In this document: positions 8,763-16,829 of the stretch, piece by piece | Layout of the letters: each line of letters begins with the position of its first letter | How positions within the stretch are numbered: the stretch's first letter is position 1 | Source of the DNA: Flectobacillus sp. BAB-3569 | GTDB taxonomy: Bacteria; Bacteroidota; Bacteroidia; Cytophagales; Spirosomataceae | DNA length: 64,000 bases | Direction: 5' to 3' | Assembly: GCF_002270355.1 (NCBI RefSeq) | Contig: NZ_NJFZ01000012.1 | Coordinates: forward strand, 124,001 to 188,000 | Position numbers and translations under genes: made by a program | The notes under the pieces: model-generated | The model's database searches: none | Seen by the model: the letters and a program-made list of their open reading frames with translations, nothing else | What the model was told of the DNA's origin: nothing

Positions 8763-10058
8763 TTAAGCCCCCAAGAAACGCAAGCCTGATTTTGTCTTTT
8801 GTTGAAAAATTTGATTGAAATAAAAGTAAGATGAGACTACTAATACTATGCAAAGTGTTGGTAAAAGTTGGGCAAAAGCATTGAGTAAGTCGAGCCAAGA
8901 AATAGGATTTTTCCCGAAATTCTTAATAAGTAATACAAAAACACTTCCTAAATATCCACAAAAATCTGCGGTGTAAAATAGGAATCCAACGTTACCACGC
9001 TCATTGAGCGCTGCTAATAGTCTGTCGAACAATATTCCATTAAAAGGTACATAAACCATATACAGCCCGAGTCCGTTCCAGACCATCCACCAGTAGCCTG
9101 TAATCGAGCCTCCATTGTACAATAAAGTACCCAATAGCATAAGTATGCAACCTCCGAAAATCAAACCATGATTGAACCATAGTGCATTTTTATGATTTTT
9201 GATTAAGAATGCTACTCCGGTCATAAGACTAATGGCGATACCAATCAGGATTTCGGTTTCTGAAAAAATCTTAATGTCGCTCACACCTAATTCCTGCCAA
9301 ATTTCAACTCCAAAATTGTCTCGTATATCTCTAAATACAGTCATCAAAACATAAATACAAACCAGTAGAACCATACCCAAACCATATTTTTTCATGAATT
9401 TTCGACGTTGTTTGGCAAACATCGGCACTCTTTCTACACGTTCCAATTTGTCCTGTTCGTCGGGTTTAGGTACCAAATTCATGCACCAAACAGATATTAT
9501 TAGCGCAGGGAAAAAGCAAAGCCCAACCACAAATGGCATCCAAAACTCATCTATACCAAAAGATAAAGCCCATCTGGATACTGATTTAATAATACCTGAA
9601 GAAACGATAAAACTAACCGCTAAGCCTGCACCTAATAAATCCGTGATTCTGCGACCTTCTAAATAACTAAAAACCAAACCGAAAATCATTCCTAAGCCCA
9701 AACCATTGAGATACATAAACATCCAGTTGTCGGGGGCAGGTACAAGGGCAAATAACAAAAGACAAATTTCAGCGTACAAGATCATTCCTATGATATACAG
9801 CATTCTTTGATGTGGCTTTACCTCTGCCACGACTTTTATACCCATACCTTTGGCAGTAGCATAGCCCAATACCTGCGCCACTACCAATACAATTTTGTAG
9901 TCGATACCCCACAAGGTCAAATCTGAATATGTTGCTGCTGAAAATGGCTTACGAAAGGCATACATACAGAAATAAGTACTAAAAGCCATAGTACCCAAAA
10001 ATATACCTCTAAATAAAGGAGAACTCTTTTTTAATAATGATTGTAAACTCGCACGCAT
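8763..10058 (-). CDS. DUF5690-family multi-pass membrane protein, MFS-like
   Basis: The 431-residue protein has about twelve hydrophobic segments and belongs to the DUF5690 family, which has no assigned function to my knowledge. The N-terminus carries STYFCMYAFRKPFSAATY, resembling the first helix of the organophosphate:phosphate antiporters (GlpT/UhpT). The fold is probably major-facilitator. It lies leftward of a divergent promoter region shared with the PhnX-like gene, and 281 bases before the susC gene. An inner-membrane carrier bringing the aminophosphonate from periplasm to cytoplasm is otherwise missing from this locus, and this protein could fill that role. The link to GlpT rests on one short motif and context. 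Confidence 0.75.
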   Translation of the reverse strand: MRASLQSLLKKSSPLFRGIFLGTMAFSTYFCMYAFRKPFSAATYSDLTLWGIDYKIVLVVAQVLGYATAKGMGIKVVAEVKPHQRMLYIIGMILYAEICLLLFALVPAPDNWMFMYLNGLGLGMIFGLVFSYLEGRRITDLLGAGLAVSFIVSSGIIKSVSRWALSFGIDEFWMPFVVGLCFFPALIISVWCMNLVPKPDEQDKLERVERVPMFAKQRRKFMKKYGLGMVLLVCIYVLMTVFRDIRDNFGVEIWQELGVSDIKIFSETEILIGIAISLMTGVAFLIKNHKNALWFNHGLIFGGCILMLLGTLLYNGGSITGYWWMVWNGLGLYMVYVPFNGILFDRLLAALNERGNVGFLFYTADFCGYLGSVFVLLIKNFGKNPISWLDLLNAFAQLLPTLCIVLVVSSYFYFNQIFQQKTKSGLRFLGA

Positions 10059-10222
10059 GAAAAATGAGATATTTATTAAAGTATTATGTGACGAAAGTTC
10101 AGGTGATTGATCAAATTGACTATCAGAAAAATTTCTGGCAAGCCAAGAACTTTTTTTGACAAGAATACAAATAAAACTTCTTGTAATTCAGTCTATTAAT
10201 TAGGCTTAACGGACATTTAATA

Positions 10223-10251
10223 TTTGCTTAAAAGTACTCTTGTTACCTTTG
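10223..10251 (+). promoter_or_regulatory. Promoter of the PhnX-like gene
   Basis: TTTG at 10223-10226 and TACCTTTG at 10244-10251 are separated by 17 bases, a close match to the Bacteroidota -33/-7 pair. Transcription would begin near 10258, about 60 bases before the ATG at 10317. Confidence 0.65.
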
Positions 10252-10316
10252 AAGTACAGACTTGGCACCGCCATTCTGATAGATGTTTCTAGTTAATAAT
10301 AAAATATTCGTCTCTT

Positions 10317-11057
10317 ATGAAACCTATTGAGTTAGTCGTTTTTGATATGGCAGGAACTACAGTTACCGACCGCCATGAGGTAGAAGTATGCTTTATGCAA
10401 GCGGCAGCCCGTACAGGATTGAGTGTAACGCCTGAGCGAGTTTTGGCCTTACAAGGTTATGCCAAGCGACAAGTTTTTGAGATGTTGTGGGTAGAATTAT
10501 TGGGTGAAAAGCATCCAGAATTGTCGGAGTATGTAGATATATCGTACACAGAGTTTTGCTCGATTTTGGAGGATCATTATCTGGAGCACGATATTTATCC
10601 GACAGAGGGTTGCTTAGAGATTTTTGAATATCTAAAAACTCAGGATATAAAAATTGCTTTAACAACTGGTTTCTATAGAAAAGTGGCCAATATTATCTTG
10701 GGAAAATTAGGCTGGCTTAAAGGTCTTGACCAACATTATAAAAGTGACGGAACAGGCATAATCAATGTTTCTATTACGCCAGACGACGTGCTCAAAGGTC
10801 GTCCCGAGCCATTTATGATTCAGAAAGCCATGGAGGTATTAGGTGTAAAGGATCCACAACGTGTAATTAATATTGGAGACACTCCATCTGACCTCAAGTC
10901 AGGATTGCGTGCTGGTGTACGTTTGTCTTTGGGTGTAACTAACGGTACACATACACGTAGCCAATTAAATATCCATAGAAATGATGGCTTATTGCCAAAT
11001 CTATTGGCCTTGAAACCAATCATCGAAGAGATTTCAGAAAAGAGCCTTGTATCGTAA
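10317..11057 (+). CDS. PhnX-like HAD hydrolase (phosphonatase-like)
   Basis: The 246-residue HAD-superfamily enzyme has motif I FDMAGTTV with nucleophile Asp10 and Ala12. Ala in place of the usual general-acid Asp is a hallmark of phosphonoacetaldehyde hydrolase (PhnX). Lys50 in QGYAKRQVF lies in the cap region where PhnX carries its Schiff-base lysine. TTGFYRK is motif II and NIGDTPSDL is motif IV. It fits the phosphonatase-like family TIGR03351, which is often next to the FAD oxidoreductase found here just downstream. The exact substrate is unsettled: phosphonoacetaldehyde or a hydroxylated relative. It acts in the cytoplasm and should release phosphate. Confidence 0.85.
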   Translation: MKPIELVVFDMAGTTVTDRHEVEVCFMQAAARTGLSVTPERVLALQGYAKRQVFEMLWVELLGEKHPELSEYVDISYTEFCSILEDHYLEHDIYPTEGCLEIFEYLKTQDIKIALTTGFYRKVANIILGKLGWLKGLDQHYKSDGTGIINVSITPDDVLKGRPEPFMIQKAMEVLGVKDPQRVINIGDTPSDLKSGLRAGVRLSLGVTNGTHTRSQLNIHRNDGLLPNLLALKPIIEEISEKSLVS

Positions 11058-11146
11058 TAGATAAAACTTGAGAGGCAAATAAGTATTAATGCTGAATTGT
11101 GAATGTAAAATTATGGTTGTCAATATTTTACATTCATAACTAGTAC

Positions 11147-11295
11147 TGTACGAAGGATTATGGAAACTCTTTATTTCAGATATCGGATGTTGGATTTCGG
11201 AAGTATAATCTTCTATTTTCTAAAAATAAAGGTATTTTACTTTATTTCCGAAATCAGAAATTCCCAGTCTGTAAATGTTTGAAATCCTTCGTACA
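11147..11295. repeat. 149 bp inverted-repeat element, copy 1 (upstream of FAD gene)
   Basis: The ends are TGTACGAAGGATT (11147-11159) and its exact reverse complement AATCCTTCGTACA (11283-11295). The AT-rich interior contains GGATTTCGGAA and TTTCCGAAAT words that are also inverted. A second copy with the same ends lies at 12539-12680. It looks like a small non-autonomous element or long hairpin unit. The gap 11058-11343 holds nothing else clear. Confidence 0.75.
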
Positions 11296-11343
11296 GCACT
11301 AATTCATAATTCAACACTCCTATTGCCCCTAAAATTATAACCA

Positions 11344-12498
11344 ATGAAAAAATATGATTTGATTGTAGTAGGAGCAGGAAACCTTGGGACTTTCCATGCC
11401 TACCATGCTTTACAAATGGGTAAATCGGTACTGATGATTGAAAAAGACTCAGAGCCGATGGAAGCCACTGTGAGAAATTTTGGACAAGTAGTACCCTCTG
11501 GTCAAGCGCTTGATACTTGGTTTGAATATGGTCGTCGTTCTTTGGAAATTTACCAAAGTTTACAAGGTTTGACTGATATTACTGCCCGAAAAAATGGTTC
11601 GTACTATTTTGCTTCGGATGATGATGAGGCAAAGTTGTTGGAGGAGGCACGTGCTTTATTCAAAATCAGAGGATATGCTTGTGAGCTCATGAACAGAAAA
11701 GTTTGTTTCGAGCGTATGCCCATGTTACAAAACGAGTATTACAAGCTAGGGTTATTTTTTCCGAATGAGTTTTCTGTAGAACCCCGAACGATGGTGCACC
11801 GTGTGCGTGAAATTCTCATCAAAAAATGGAATTTGGATTTTGTAAATAATACTACCATCGTAGACTGTCATATCAAAAATGGGATCTGTGAAGTCGTGAG
11901 TGCTAAAGGAGAGAAATTTTATGCAGAGAAAGTCGCCATTTGTAATGGTCGAGATTTCAAAGCGTTGTTTCCAACCTTGTTTGAAAACAGTGGCATGAAG
12001 GTAAGTAAGCTTAATATGATGTCGACTTATCCTTTGAAAGATGTTCAAATAAAAGGAAATATCTTGTCTGGGTTGAGTATTCGTCGTTATGACAGCTTCA
12101 AATCTTGTGCTTCATATCCTCAAATTTCACAACCAGAATGGCAAAAGCCTTATAACGCTTGGGGAATTCATATTCTATTTAAACAAGCTTTCAATGGTTC
12201 AGTTATCATTGGTGATTCGCATGAGTATGCAGGGGTAAATGAAAATGCCACGCTTGATTTTGGTATTGATATGGACATTAATCAACTGATATTAAAAGAA
12301 GCACAGCGTATCATGAAACTCCCTAATTGGAATATTCAAAATTATTGGGCTGGTTATTATTCGCAAACGGCTGATGGTGGTATCTATGAGCATCAACTTG
12401 ATAACAAAATTTATATTGCCACAGGAATCGGAGGGAAGGGTATGACTACTTCACCGGGCTATGCTGAAAAAAGGATAAATGAGATTTTTTCTCAGTAG
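11344..12498 (+). CDS. TIGR03364-type FAD oxidoreductase for aminophosphonates
   Basis: The 384-residue DAO-family flavoprotein has the dinucleotide motif GAGNLG (10-15), Glu33 at the end of strand 2 for ribose binding, and the marker EATVRNFGQVVPSGQ (40-54) of the phosphonate-linked clade TIGR03364. Its end, ATGIGGKGMTTSPGYAE, is the second FAD-contact block. Members of this clade neighbour PhnX-like hydrolases and are thought to deaminate an aminophosphonate oxidatively to an aldehyde; recent work on phosphonate-linked FAD enzymes supports acting on 2-aminoethylphosphonate derivatives. Here it would feed the PhnX-like enzyme 286 bases upstream. The gene is bracketed by two copies of an inverted-repeat element. 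Confidence 0.87.
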   Translation: MKKYDLIVVGAGNLGTFHAYHALQMGKSVLMIEKDSEPMEATVRNFGQVVPSGQALDTWFEYGRRSLEIYQSLQGLTDITARKNGSYYFASDDDEAKLLEEARALFKIRGYACELMNRKVCFERMPMLQNEYYKLGLFFPNEFSVEPRTMVHRVREILIKKWNLDFVNNTTIVDCHIKNGICEVVSAKGEKFYAEKVAICNGRDFKALFPTLFENSGMKVSKLNMMSTYPLKDVQIKGNILSGLSIRRYDSFKSCASYPQISQPEWQKPYNAWGIHILFKQAFNGSVIIGDSHEYAGVNENATLDFGIDMDINQLILKEAQRIMKLPNWNIQNYWAGYYSQTADGGIYEHQLDNKIYIATGIGGKGMTTSPGYAEKRINEIFSQ

Positions 12499-12538
12499 AA
12501 AATACCAAATGATTCAATTATCGACAACAATTTAGAAC

Positions 12539-12680
12539 TGTACGAAGGATTTCCAACTATGGCGGATTTGAGATTTCTGATTTCGGAAATAATGAAAAAA
12601 CCTTTATTTTTTCAAAATATAAAAGATTACACTTTCTATATACCACATCCGAAATAGTCATTTTTAGAATCCTTCGTACA
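12539..12680. repeat. 142 bp inverted-repeat element, copy 2 (downstream of FAD gene)
   Basis: The ends TGTACGAAGGATT (12539-12551) and AATCCTTCGTACA (12668-12680) are the same as in the copy at 11147-11295. The interiors share words such as TGATTTCGGAAATAA but differ in detail. The rest of the 12499-12915 gap shows no gene. Confidence 0.75.
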
Positions 12681-12915
12681 TGGATTAGTTGTTGATTCAG
12701 TTTTAAAACTGTAAATAAACAAGACCAAAACTAAGTCTTAAACTAGTGATTGGTGATAACAGATATACTCCTATCAAATAAAAGCTCACTAATCAATATT
12801 ACCAAATCATTACCAAGTCTTCCGATTTTCAAATCTCATTTAATATTCAATTAATCTTTCGTTAATCATGGGTTGAGTTTGGATTTTCACCTTTGTGAAA
12901 ACAAATTTGAGAACC

Positions 12916-13443
12916 ATGAATCAATTTTATACGCTACTTTTTTTACTCATATCGCTTGCCTCTCAAGCCCAAGATGGTGTCTTTTTGACAGCTGCGGATT
13001 TCATTGAGAATAAAGCCTTTAGGCCAGAAAACTCAAAAATTCACGAGCGATTTTCTACTGTTAGTTTAAAAAATCAGGGTTCCAAAACGATATACTCTTC
13101 TGAAAATGCCTTCGGGTATAAATTAAACGGAAGACAATGGCGTTTTACAGAAAATAAAACGTATGAAGTCGTTTCGACAGAAGGACTTTGGGTTTACAGA
13201 GTACAAAATGCTACAGATTTAAGTTCTTTTTCTTATTACTTCAGCGATGGCGCCTATGGTGATATAAAGCCATTGACAAGGCATAATATCAAAAAAAGTT
13301 TTTCCTCTAACCCTCAATTAATTGCAGTCATAGAAAAACTTGATTGGCGGATGGATTTATTTCAGCCTACTAATTTTAAAAAACTTCCTCTCATCTCAGC
13401 ACTATTTGTTCAGGTAGCTTCGAAGAATAGGCTTCCACTTTAA
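12916..13443 (+). CDS. Exported protein of unknown function
   Basis: I do not recognise this family. Starting at the ATG at 12916 the protein is 175 residues with a clear signal peptide, MNQFYTLLFLLISLASQAQ. An upstream in-frame GTG at 12895 would add seven residues that weaken the signal and overlap a possible -7 element (CACCTTTG, 12888-12895), so ATG is preferred. The mature part is rich in Ser, Phe and Tyr, with short beta-like stretches (KTYEVVSTEGLWVYRV) and no cysteines. It stands alone between the FAD gene and thiD. Confidence 0.7.
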   Translation: MNQFYTLLFLLISLASQAQDGVFLTAADFIENKAFRPENSKIHERFSTVSLKNQGSKTIYSSENAFGYKLNGRQWRFTENKTYEVVSTEGLWVYRVQNATDLSSFSYYFSDGAYGDIKPLTRHNIKKSFSSNPQLIAVIEKLDWRMDLFQPTNFKKLPLISALFVQVASKNRLPL

Positions 13444-13671
13444 GGTCTCGGGATCGCAAGTTATAAAACTAGAATATAAGGTTACAGATTCAAAAATCAA
13501 GATAAGACGCTCGAAACAATGCAATCTATTTGTCCCAAATAAAGGATATTCTAATCACCTCTTACACAAGAATTAGTAAAATAGCGACAACAAAAATAAA
13601 TTTTCCTAGAAAGTAAAACCATCGGAAACAATTAGTATGAAGATTGTGTCTTATGCTGTGTAGGCAATTTG

Positions 13672-13679
13672 TATATTTG
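13672..13679 (+). promoter_or_regulatory. -7 element immediately before thiD
   Basis: TATATTTG fits TAnnTTTG but ends only five bases before the thiD ATG at 13685. If used, the mRNA would be leaderless or nearly so. No TPP riboswitch is seen upstream. No -33 element lies at the standard spacing, so the call is tentative. Confidence 0.35.
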
Positions 13680-13684
13680 TTGTT

Positions 13685-14479
13685 ATGAAGAAAACGTACT
13701 TTCCTGTTTTAAGCATTGCTGGTTCTGACCCTTCCTCTGGCGCAGGAATTCAGGCCGATTTGATTACCATTGCTGCCTTGGGTGGATATGCCTGTACGGC
13801 GATTACTGCCATTACAGTTCAGAATACCCTAGGCGTTAGCGGTATTTATCCTGTACCAGCACAGGCAGTAAGAGAACAGGTAGAGGCAATTTTAACAGAT
13901 ATAAAACCTCTTGCTATCAAAATCGGTATGCTACACCGATTTGAGATTGTAAAAGAAGTCATCGATATATTAAGTCAGTTTCCTAAAATCCCAATCGTAC
14001 TCGATCCTGTGTTTTTATCATCCAGCGGACATCCATTACTGGACGAAGAAGGTTTACAATTGATGATAGAGCAACTTTTTCCTTTGGTCACTGTGCTAAC
14101 ACCCAACCTTACAGAAGCTAGTTGGTTATTAGGCAAAGAAATCAAAGAAAAAGACCAAATGCCTGAAGCTGCTAAGGAGCTTTTGAAATTTGGTGCTAAG
14201 AGTGTTTTGCTAAAAGGCGGTCATTTGGAAGAGGAAGTATTGTCAGATTGTCTGGTCAAATCTACTGGGGAAATCTTCTTTTTAGATCATAAAAAGGTAA
14301 ATTCAAACAATACTCACGGAACAGGTTGCACATTATCGTCGGCGATCGCAGTAAACTTAGCACAAGGATTTAGTGTAGAATACGCAGTAGAACGAGCAAC
14401 CGAGTACGTCATAAAGTCTATCGAAGGAGGAAAAGATTATCAGTTAGGAGGAGGAAATGGCCCTTTGAAGCATATTTAA
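13685..14479 (+). CDS. thiD: Hydroxymethylpyrimidine/phosphomethylpyrimidine kinase
   Basis: ThiD phosphorylates 4-amino-5-hydroxymethyl-2-methylpyrimidine twice for thiamine synthesis in the cytoplasm. The 264-residue length is normal. The ribokinase-fold signature SIAGSDPSSGAGIQADL lies at 10-26, VLDPVFLSSSG in the middle, LLKGGH before the lid, and the anion-hole block NTHGTGCTLSSAIA near 209-222 carries the catalytic Cys. It stands alone here with no other thi genes, so it may serve salvage. It is convergent with the Crp/Fnr gene and ends at a strong terminator hairpin. Confidence 0.93.
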   Translation: MKKTYFPVLSIAGSDPSSGAGIQADLITIAALGGYACTAITAITVQNTLGVSGIYPVPAQAVREQVEAILTDIKPLAIKIGMLHRFEIVKEVIDILSQFPKIPIVLDPVFLSSSGHPLLDEEGLQLMIEQLFPLVTVLTPNLTEASWLLGKEIKEKDQMPEAAKELLKFGAKSVLLKGGHLEEEVLSDCLVKSTGEIFFLDHKKVNSNNTHGTGCTLSSAIAVNLAQGFSVEYAVERATEYVIKSIEGGKDYQLGGGNGPLKHI

Positions 14480-14502
14480 TCAGGATAAATATCTCGCATT
14501 TT

Positions 14503-14596
14503 TAATTGAGTGAGTGGTGATTGTGTGAGTGAGTGAGTGATTATTTTAAAATTTGTCTTCTAGCAGTAGAGACGCAATGATTGCGTCTTAAGCCGA
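14503..14596 (+). repeat. Half copy of the 413 bp inverted-repeat element
   Basis: From the GAGTGAGTG run through AGTAGAGACGCAATGATTGCGTCTTAAGCCGA this stretch matches the reverse complement of the right arm of the element at 42726-43138. The opposite arm is absent. It includes an AGACGCAA/TTGCGTCT palindrome at 14570-14590 and leads into the hairpin at 14614-14663. Confidence 0.6.
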
Positions 14597-14613
14597 GTGA
14601 AATCTAGCAATTA

Positions 14614-14663
14614 TTCAACAAAAAAGCGGTCGAAAAACAGTTTTCGACCGCTTTTTTGTTGAA
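14614..14663. terminator. Bidirectional terminator between thiD and the Crp/Fnr gene
   Basis: A perfect 23-pair stem (14614-14636 with 14641-14663) has the core GCGGTCGAAAA/TTTTCGACCGC and an ACAG loop. The A-run before and T-run after the GC core make it a terminator for both convergent genes. Related hairpins with other stem bases occur at 16247, 18716 and 42977. Confidence 0.85.
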
Positions 14664-14780
14664 TGTCCCGTGAGATATGACTTAACTTCGGTCGCAATTA
14701 TTGAGTTTCTGCTGTTAGCAAATAGGTTCATTCAAAGAATTACTTATTCAATACAACCCGAAATGTTGAAAACCTCAGTT

Positions 14781-15362
14781 TTACAACTTCATACTTTTCA
14801 AACTCCGATTAAGACTCCGTACCGAAATGCCCAAATAGGCAGCCATTTCCTCCTTTGACAGTTGAATTTCTTGCTTTTGTTGAAGTTCCAGTAGCTTTGA
14901 TAGACTGTGTTCTACCGTGTATAATTGTTGAAACGCTGCCCTACTTGATGTATTCACAATTCTTTCGGCAAAGGCTTCAAGTAATAATTTGTTTAGTTGT
15001 AAATCTTGCCCCAATAATTCTTGAAAATAAGGACTAGGAATCACAAGTGCTGAAACATCGGTGATGGCTTCTACGCTACACAAACAAGGCATCTGTCTGA
15101 TACTCTCAATTTCTCCAACGATTTCACCTTTTCCCAAAAACTCTACAATAAATTCTTTATCATTTTCTTCGTTAAAAAAACATTTTGTAATACCACTTTG
15201 AATCAGGAGGACATTAGGAGTGGTTTGGTGCTGGAAAAGTAGTTTTTGACCTTTTTGAAAAGATTTTTGAAAAATATGACTCTGATTTCGTGGACTATCG
15301 TATATACCTTGTATGTAATCTAAAAACTTTTGATTGGTTCGTAACATCTTGCCTTGGGACAA
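14781..15362 (-). CDS. Crp/Fnr-family transcription regulator
   Basis: The 193-residue protein has an N-terminal cyclic-nucleotide-binding-type beta roll (about 30-120; FLGKGEIVGEIESI occupies the place of the phosphate-binding cassette). A long dimer helix and a C-terminal helix-turn-helix (about 165-190, LSKEEMAAYLGISVRSLNRSL) follow. The Arg typical of cAMP binding is not present, so the signal is unknown. No cysteine cluster for an Fnr-type iron-sulfur centre is seen. It is transcribed away from the acetyltransferase-like gene at 15503, with a 140-base shared upstream region, so it may control that gene. Confidence 0.85.
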   Translation of the reverse strand: MSQGKMLRTNQKFLDYIQGIYDSPRNQSHIFQKSFQKGQKLLFQHQTTPNVLLIQSGITKCFFNEENDKEFIVEFLGKGEIVGEIESIRQMPCLCSVEAITDVSALVIPSPYFQELLGQDLQLNKLLLEAFAERIVNTSSRAAFQQLYTVEHSLSKLLELQQKQEIQLSKEEMAAYLGISVRSLNRSLKSMKL

Positions 15363-15502
15363 ATGTCCTTTTTAATGTATTTGCTTCTTAAGATTTTTGC
15401 AGAAGAAAAACAAAGTTAATAGAAAAGACCGAACGGAAGGAGCTATGAGCATCAACTTTGGTTTAAATGAAGTTTTCTAATTAACTGAAAAGTCAAAAAT
15501 CT

Positions 15503-16129
15503 ATGAAACAATTGATTAATCTTGAGGAGTGGAATAGAAAGGAGCATTACCTTTTTTTCTCAAAATTTGAAGAGCCATTTTACGGGGTAACCGTAAAAAT
15601 AGACTGCACTATTGCCTATCAAAATGCCAAAGAAAAGGGACAATCTTTTTTCTGGTATTACTTGTACCGTTCTCTAAAAGCAGCCAATGAAATAGAAAAT
15701 TTTAGATATCGAATCATTGACCATAATCCTTACTGCTTCGACATTATAAACGCTTCTCCAACTATTAGCCGTCCTAATGGTACTTTTGGATTTGGGCATG
15801 TTTATTATGATGAGTCGGAAGAACAGTTTTATCAAAACGCAAAGAATGAAATTGAGAGAGTTCATAGTACTACTGGATTAATGCCTGCTATCTCGGGTGA
15901 GAACTTGATTCATTACTCTGCCATTCCTTGGCTTGATTTTACGTCAATATCTCATGCAAGAAGTTTTTCTTTTCCAGATAGCTGTCCGAAAATATCTTTT
16001 GGTAAAATGACCGAAATAGATGGGCAAAAAAGCATGAGTGTTTCTATTCATGTGCATCACGCCTTGGTAGATGGATATCATGTTGGATTATATGTCGACC
16101 GTTTTCAGGATTTGATGAATGAGTTTTAG
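15503..16129 (+). CDS. Chloramphenicol acetyltransferase-like protein (CatA fold)
   Basis: The 208-residue protein is close to the normal length of type A chloramphenicol acetyltransferases. The C-terminal active-site block HVHHALVDGYH matches HHxxxDG, giving catalytic His186 and structural Asp190. The SFSFPDSCPKISFGK stretch resembles the segment before it in CatA. It probably makes a trimer that transfers acetyl from acetyl-CoA to a small hydroxyl compound. Chromosomal homologues in Bacteroidota do not always give resistance, so chloramphenicol as substrate is unproven. A Crp/Fnr regulator is divergent from it. Confidence 0.85.
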   Translation: MKQLINLEEWNRKEHYLFFSKFEEPFYGVTVKIDCTIAYQNAKEKGQSFFWYYLYRSLKAANEIENFRYRIIDHNPYCFDIINASPTISRPNGTFGFGHVYYDESEEQFYQNAKNEIERVHSTTGLMPAISGENLIHYSAIPWLDFTSISHARSFSFPDSCPKISFGKMTEIDGQKSMSVSIHVHHALVDGYHVGLYVDRFQDLMNEF

Positions 16130-16246
16130 CGCATGAAGGTTGTTCGCCAACTATTATGGGGCATCCCAAATTGACTGATTATATTACTGTTGTGGAGACG
16201 CAATAATTTCATAGACTGAGGTACTATTTGAAAGATAGCATCAACA

Positions 16247-16278
16247 AAGGCGTTCGAAAAACTACTTTCGAACGCCTT
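16247..16278. terminator. Bidirectional terminator between the Cat-like and mutarotase genes
   Basis: AAGGCGTTCGAAA (16247-16259) and TTTCGAACGCCTT (16266-16278) make a perfect 13-pair stem. It belongs to the same hairpin group as that at 14614 but with a changed core (GTTCG for GGTCG). Nearby, 16340-16395 resembles a worn right arm of the 413 bp element. No gene is seen in 16130-16416. Confidence 0.75.
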
Positions 16279-16416
16279 AATGTTACTAATATGATAGACC
16301 TAAATTACTTTAAGACTCAACCCTTGCACCTCAATTACTTGAATACAAATGTTAAAATAATCACGATTCACTCAATTAGGCATGACTCGTTTTTTGTGAA
16401 ATAAAATGATTTTCGA

Positions 16417-16767
16417 TTATTGAGATAACTGCGCTTTCAAATCAAAAATCTTGTCCATTAGCAACCATTTTTCGCCAGGTTGTGCCATGGGCAATGCATC
16501 TTGGTATTTCCACATCAATTTTTCCCATTCTTGAACTTTTGGATTTTCGGCATCCATTTGTCCTTTTCTTTCGAATGAAAAAGAATCATCCACTTCCATA
16601 ATCATAAATAAGCGGTTGCCCAGACGATAAATTTCCATTTGGGTAATTCCAGCACCAGCAATACTTTGCAATATTTCTGGCCAAACCGCTTCATGATATT
16701 TTTCGTACTCAGCTATCAACTGCTCATCGTCCACTAAATCGAGCGCTAGGGCAAATCTCTTATTCAT
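16417..16767 (-). CDS. L-rhamnose/L-fucose mutarotase (RhaM family)
   Basis: The 116-residue protein belongs to the RhaM family (DUF718), small dimeric enzymes that interconvert the alpha and beta anomers of 6-deoxy sugars. YEKYHEAVWPEI (21-32) matches the family YxxxHxxxWPE block, with the catalytic His at 25. IYRLGNRLFMIMEV and KVQEWEKLMWKYQ follow as in RhaM. It lies 346 bases downstream of a FucP-type transporter on the same strand, so L-fucose or a similar sugar is the likely substrate. A MITE-like repeat has landed between the two genes. Confidence 0.88.
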   Translation of the reverse strand: MNKRFALALDLVDDEQLIAEYEKYHEAVWPEILQSIAGAGITQMEIYRLGNRLFMIMEVDDSFSFERKGQMDAENPKVQEWEKLMWKYQDALPMAQPGEKWLLMDKIFDLKAQLSQ

Positions 16768-16829
16768 GTTTTACTATTTTATGTTTGTTAACACGACGAC
16801 AAATCGTGTAAAGTAGTCAAAAGTTTATT

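Noticed and set aside
13444-13684. TPP riboswitch before thiD
   Set aside because: No THI-box-like sequence is seen between 13444 and 13684.
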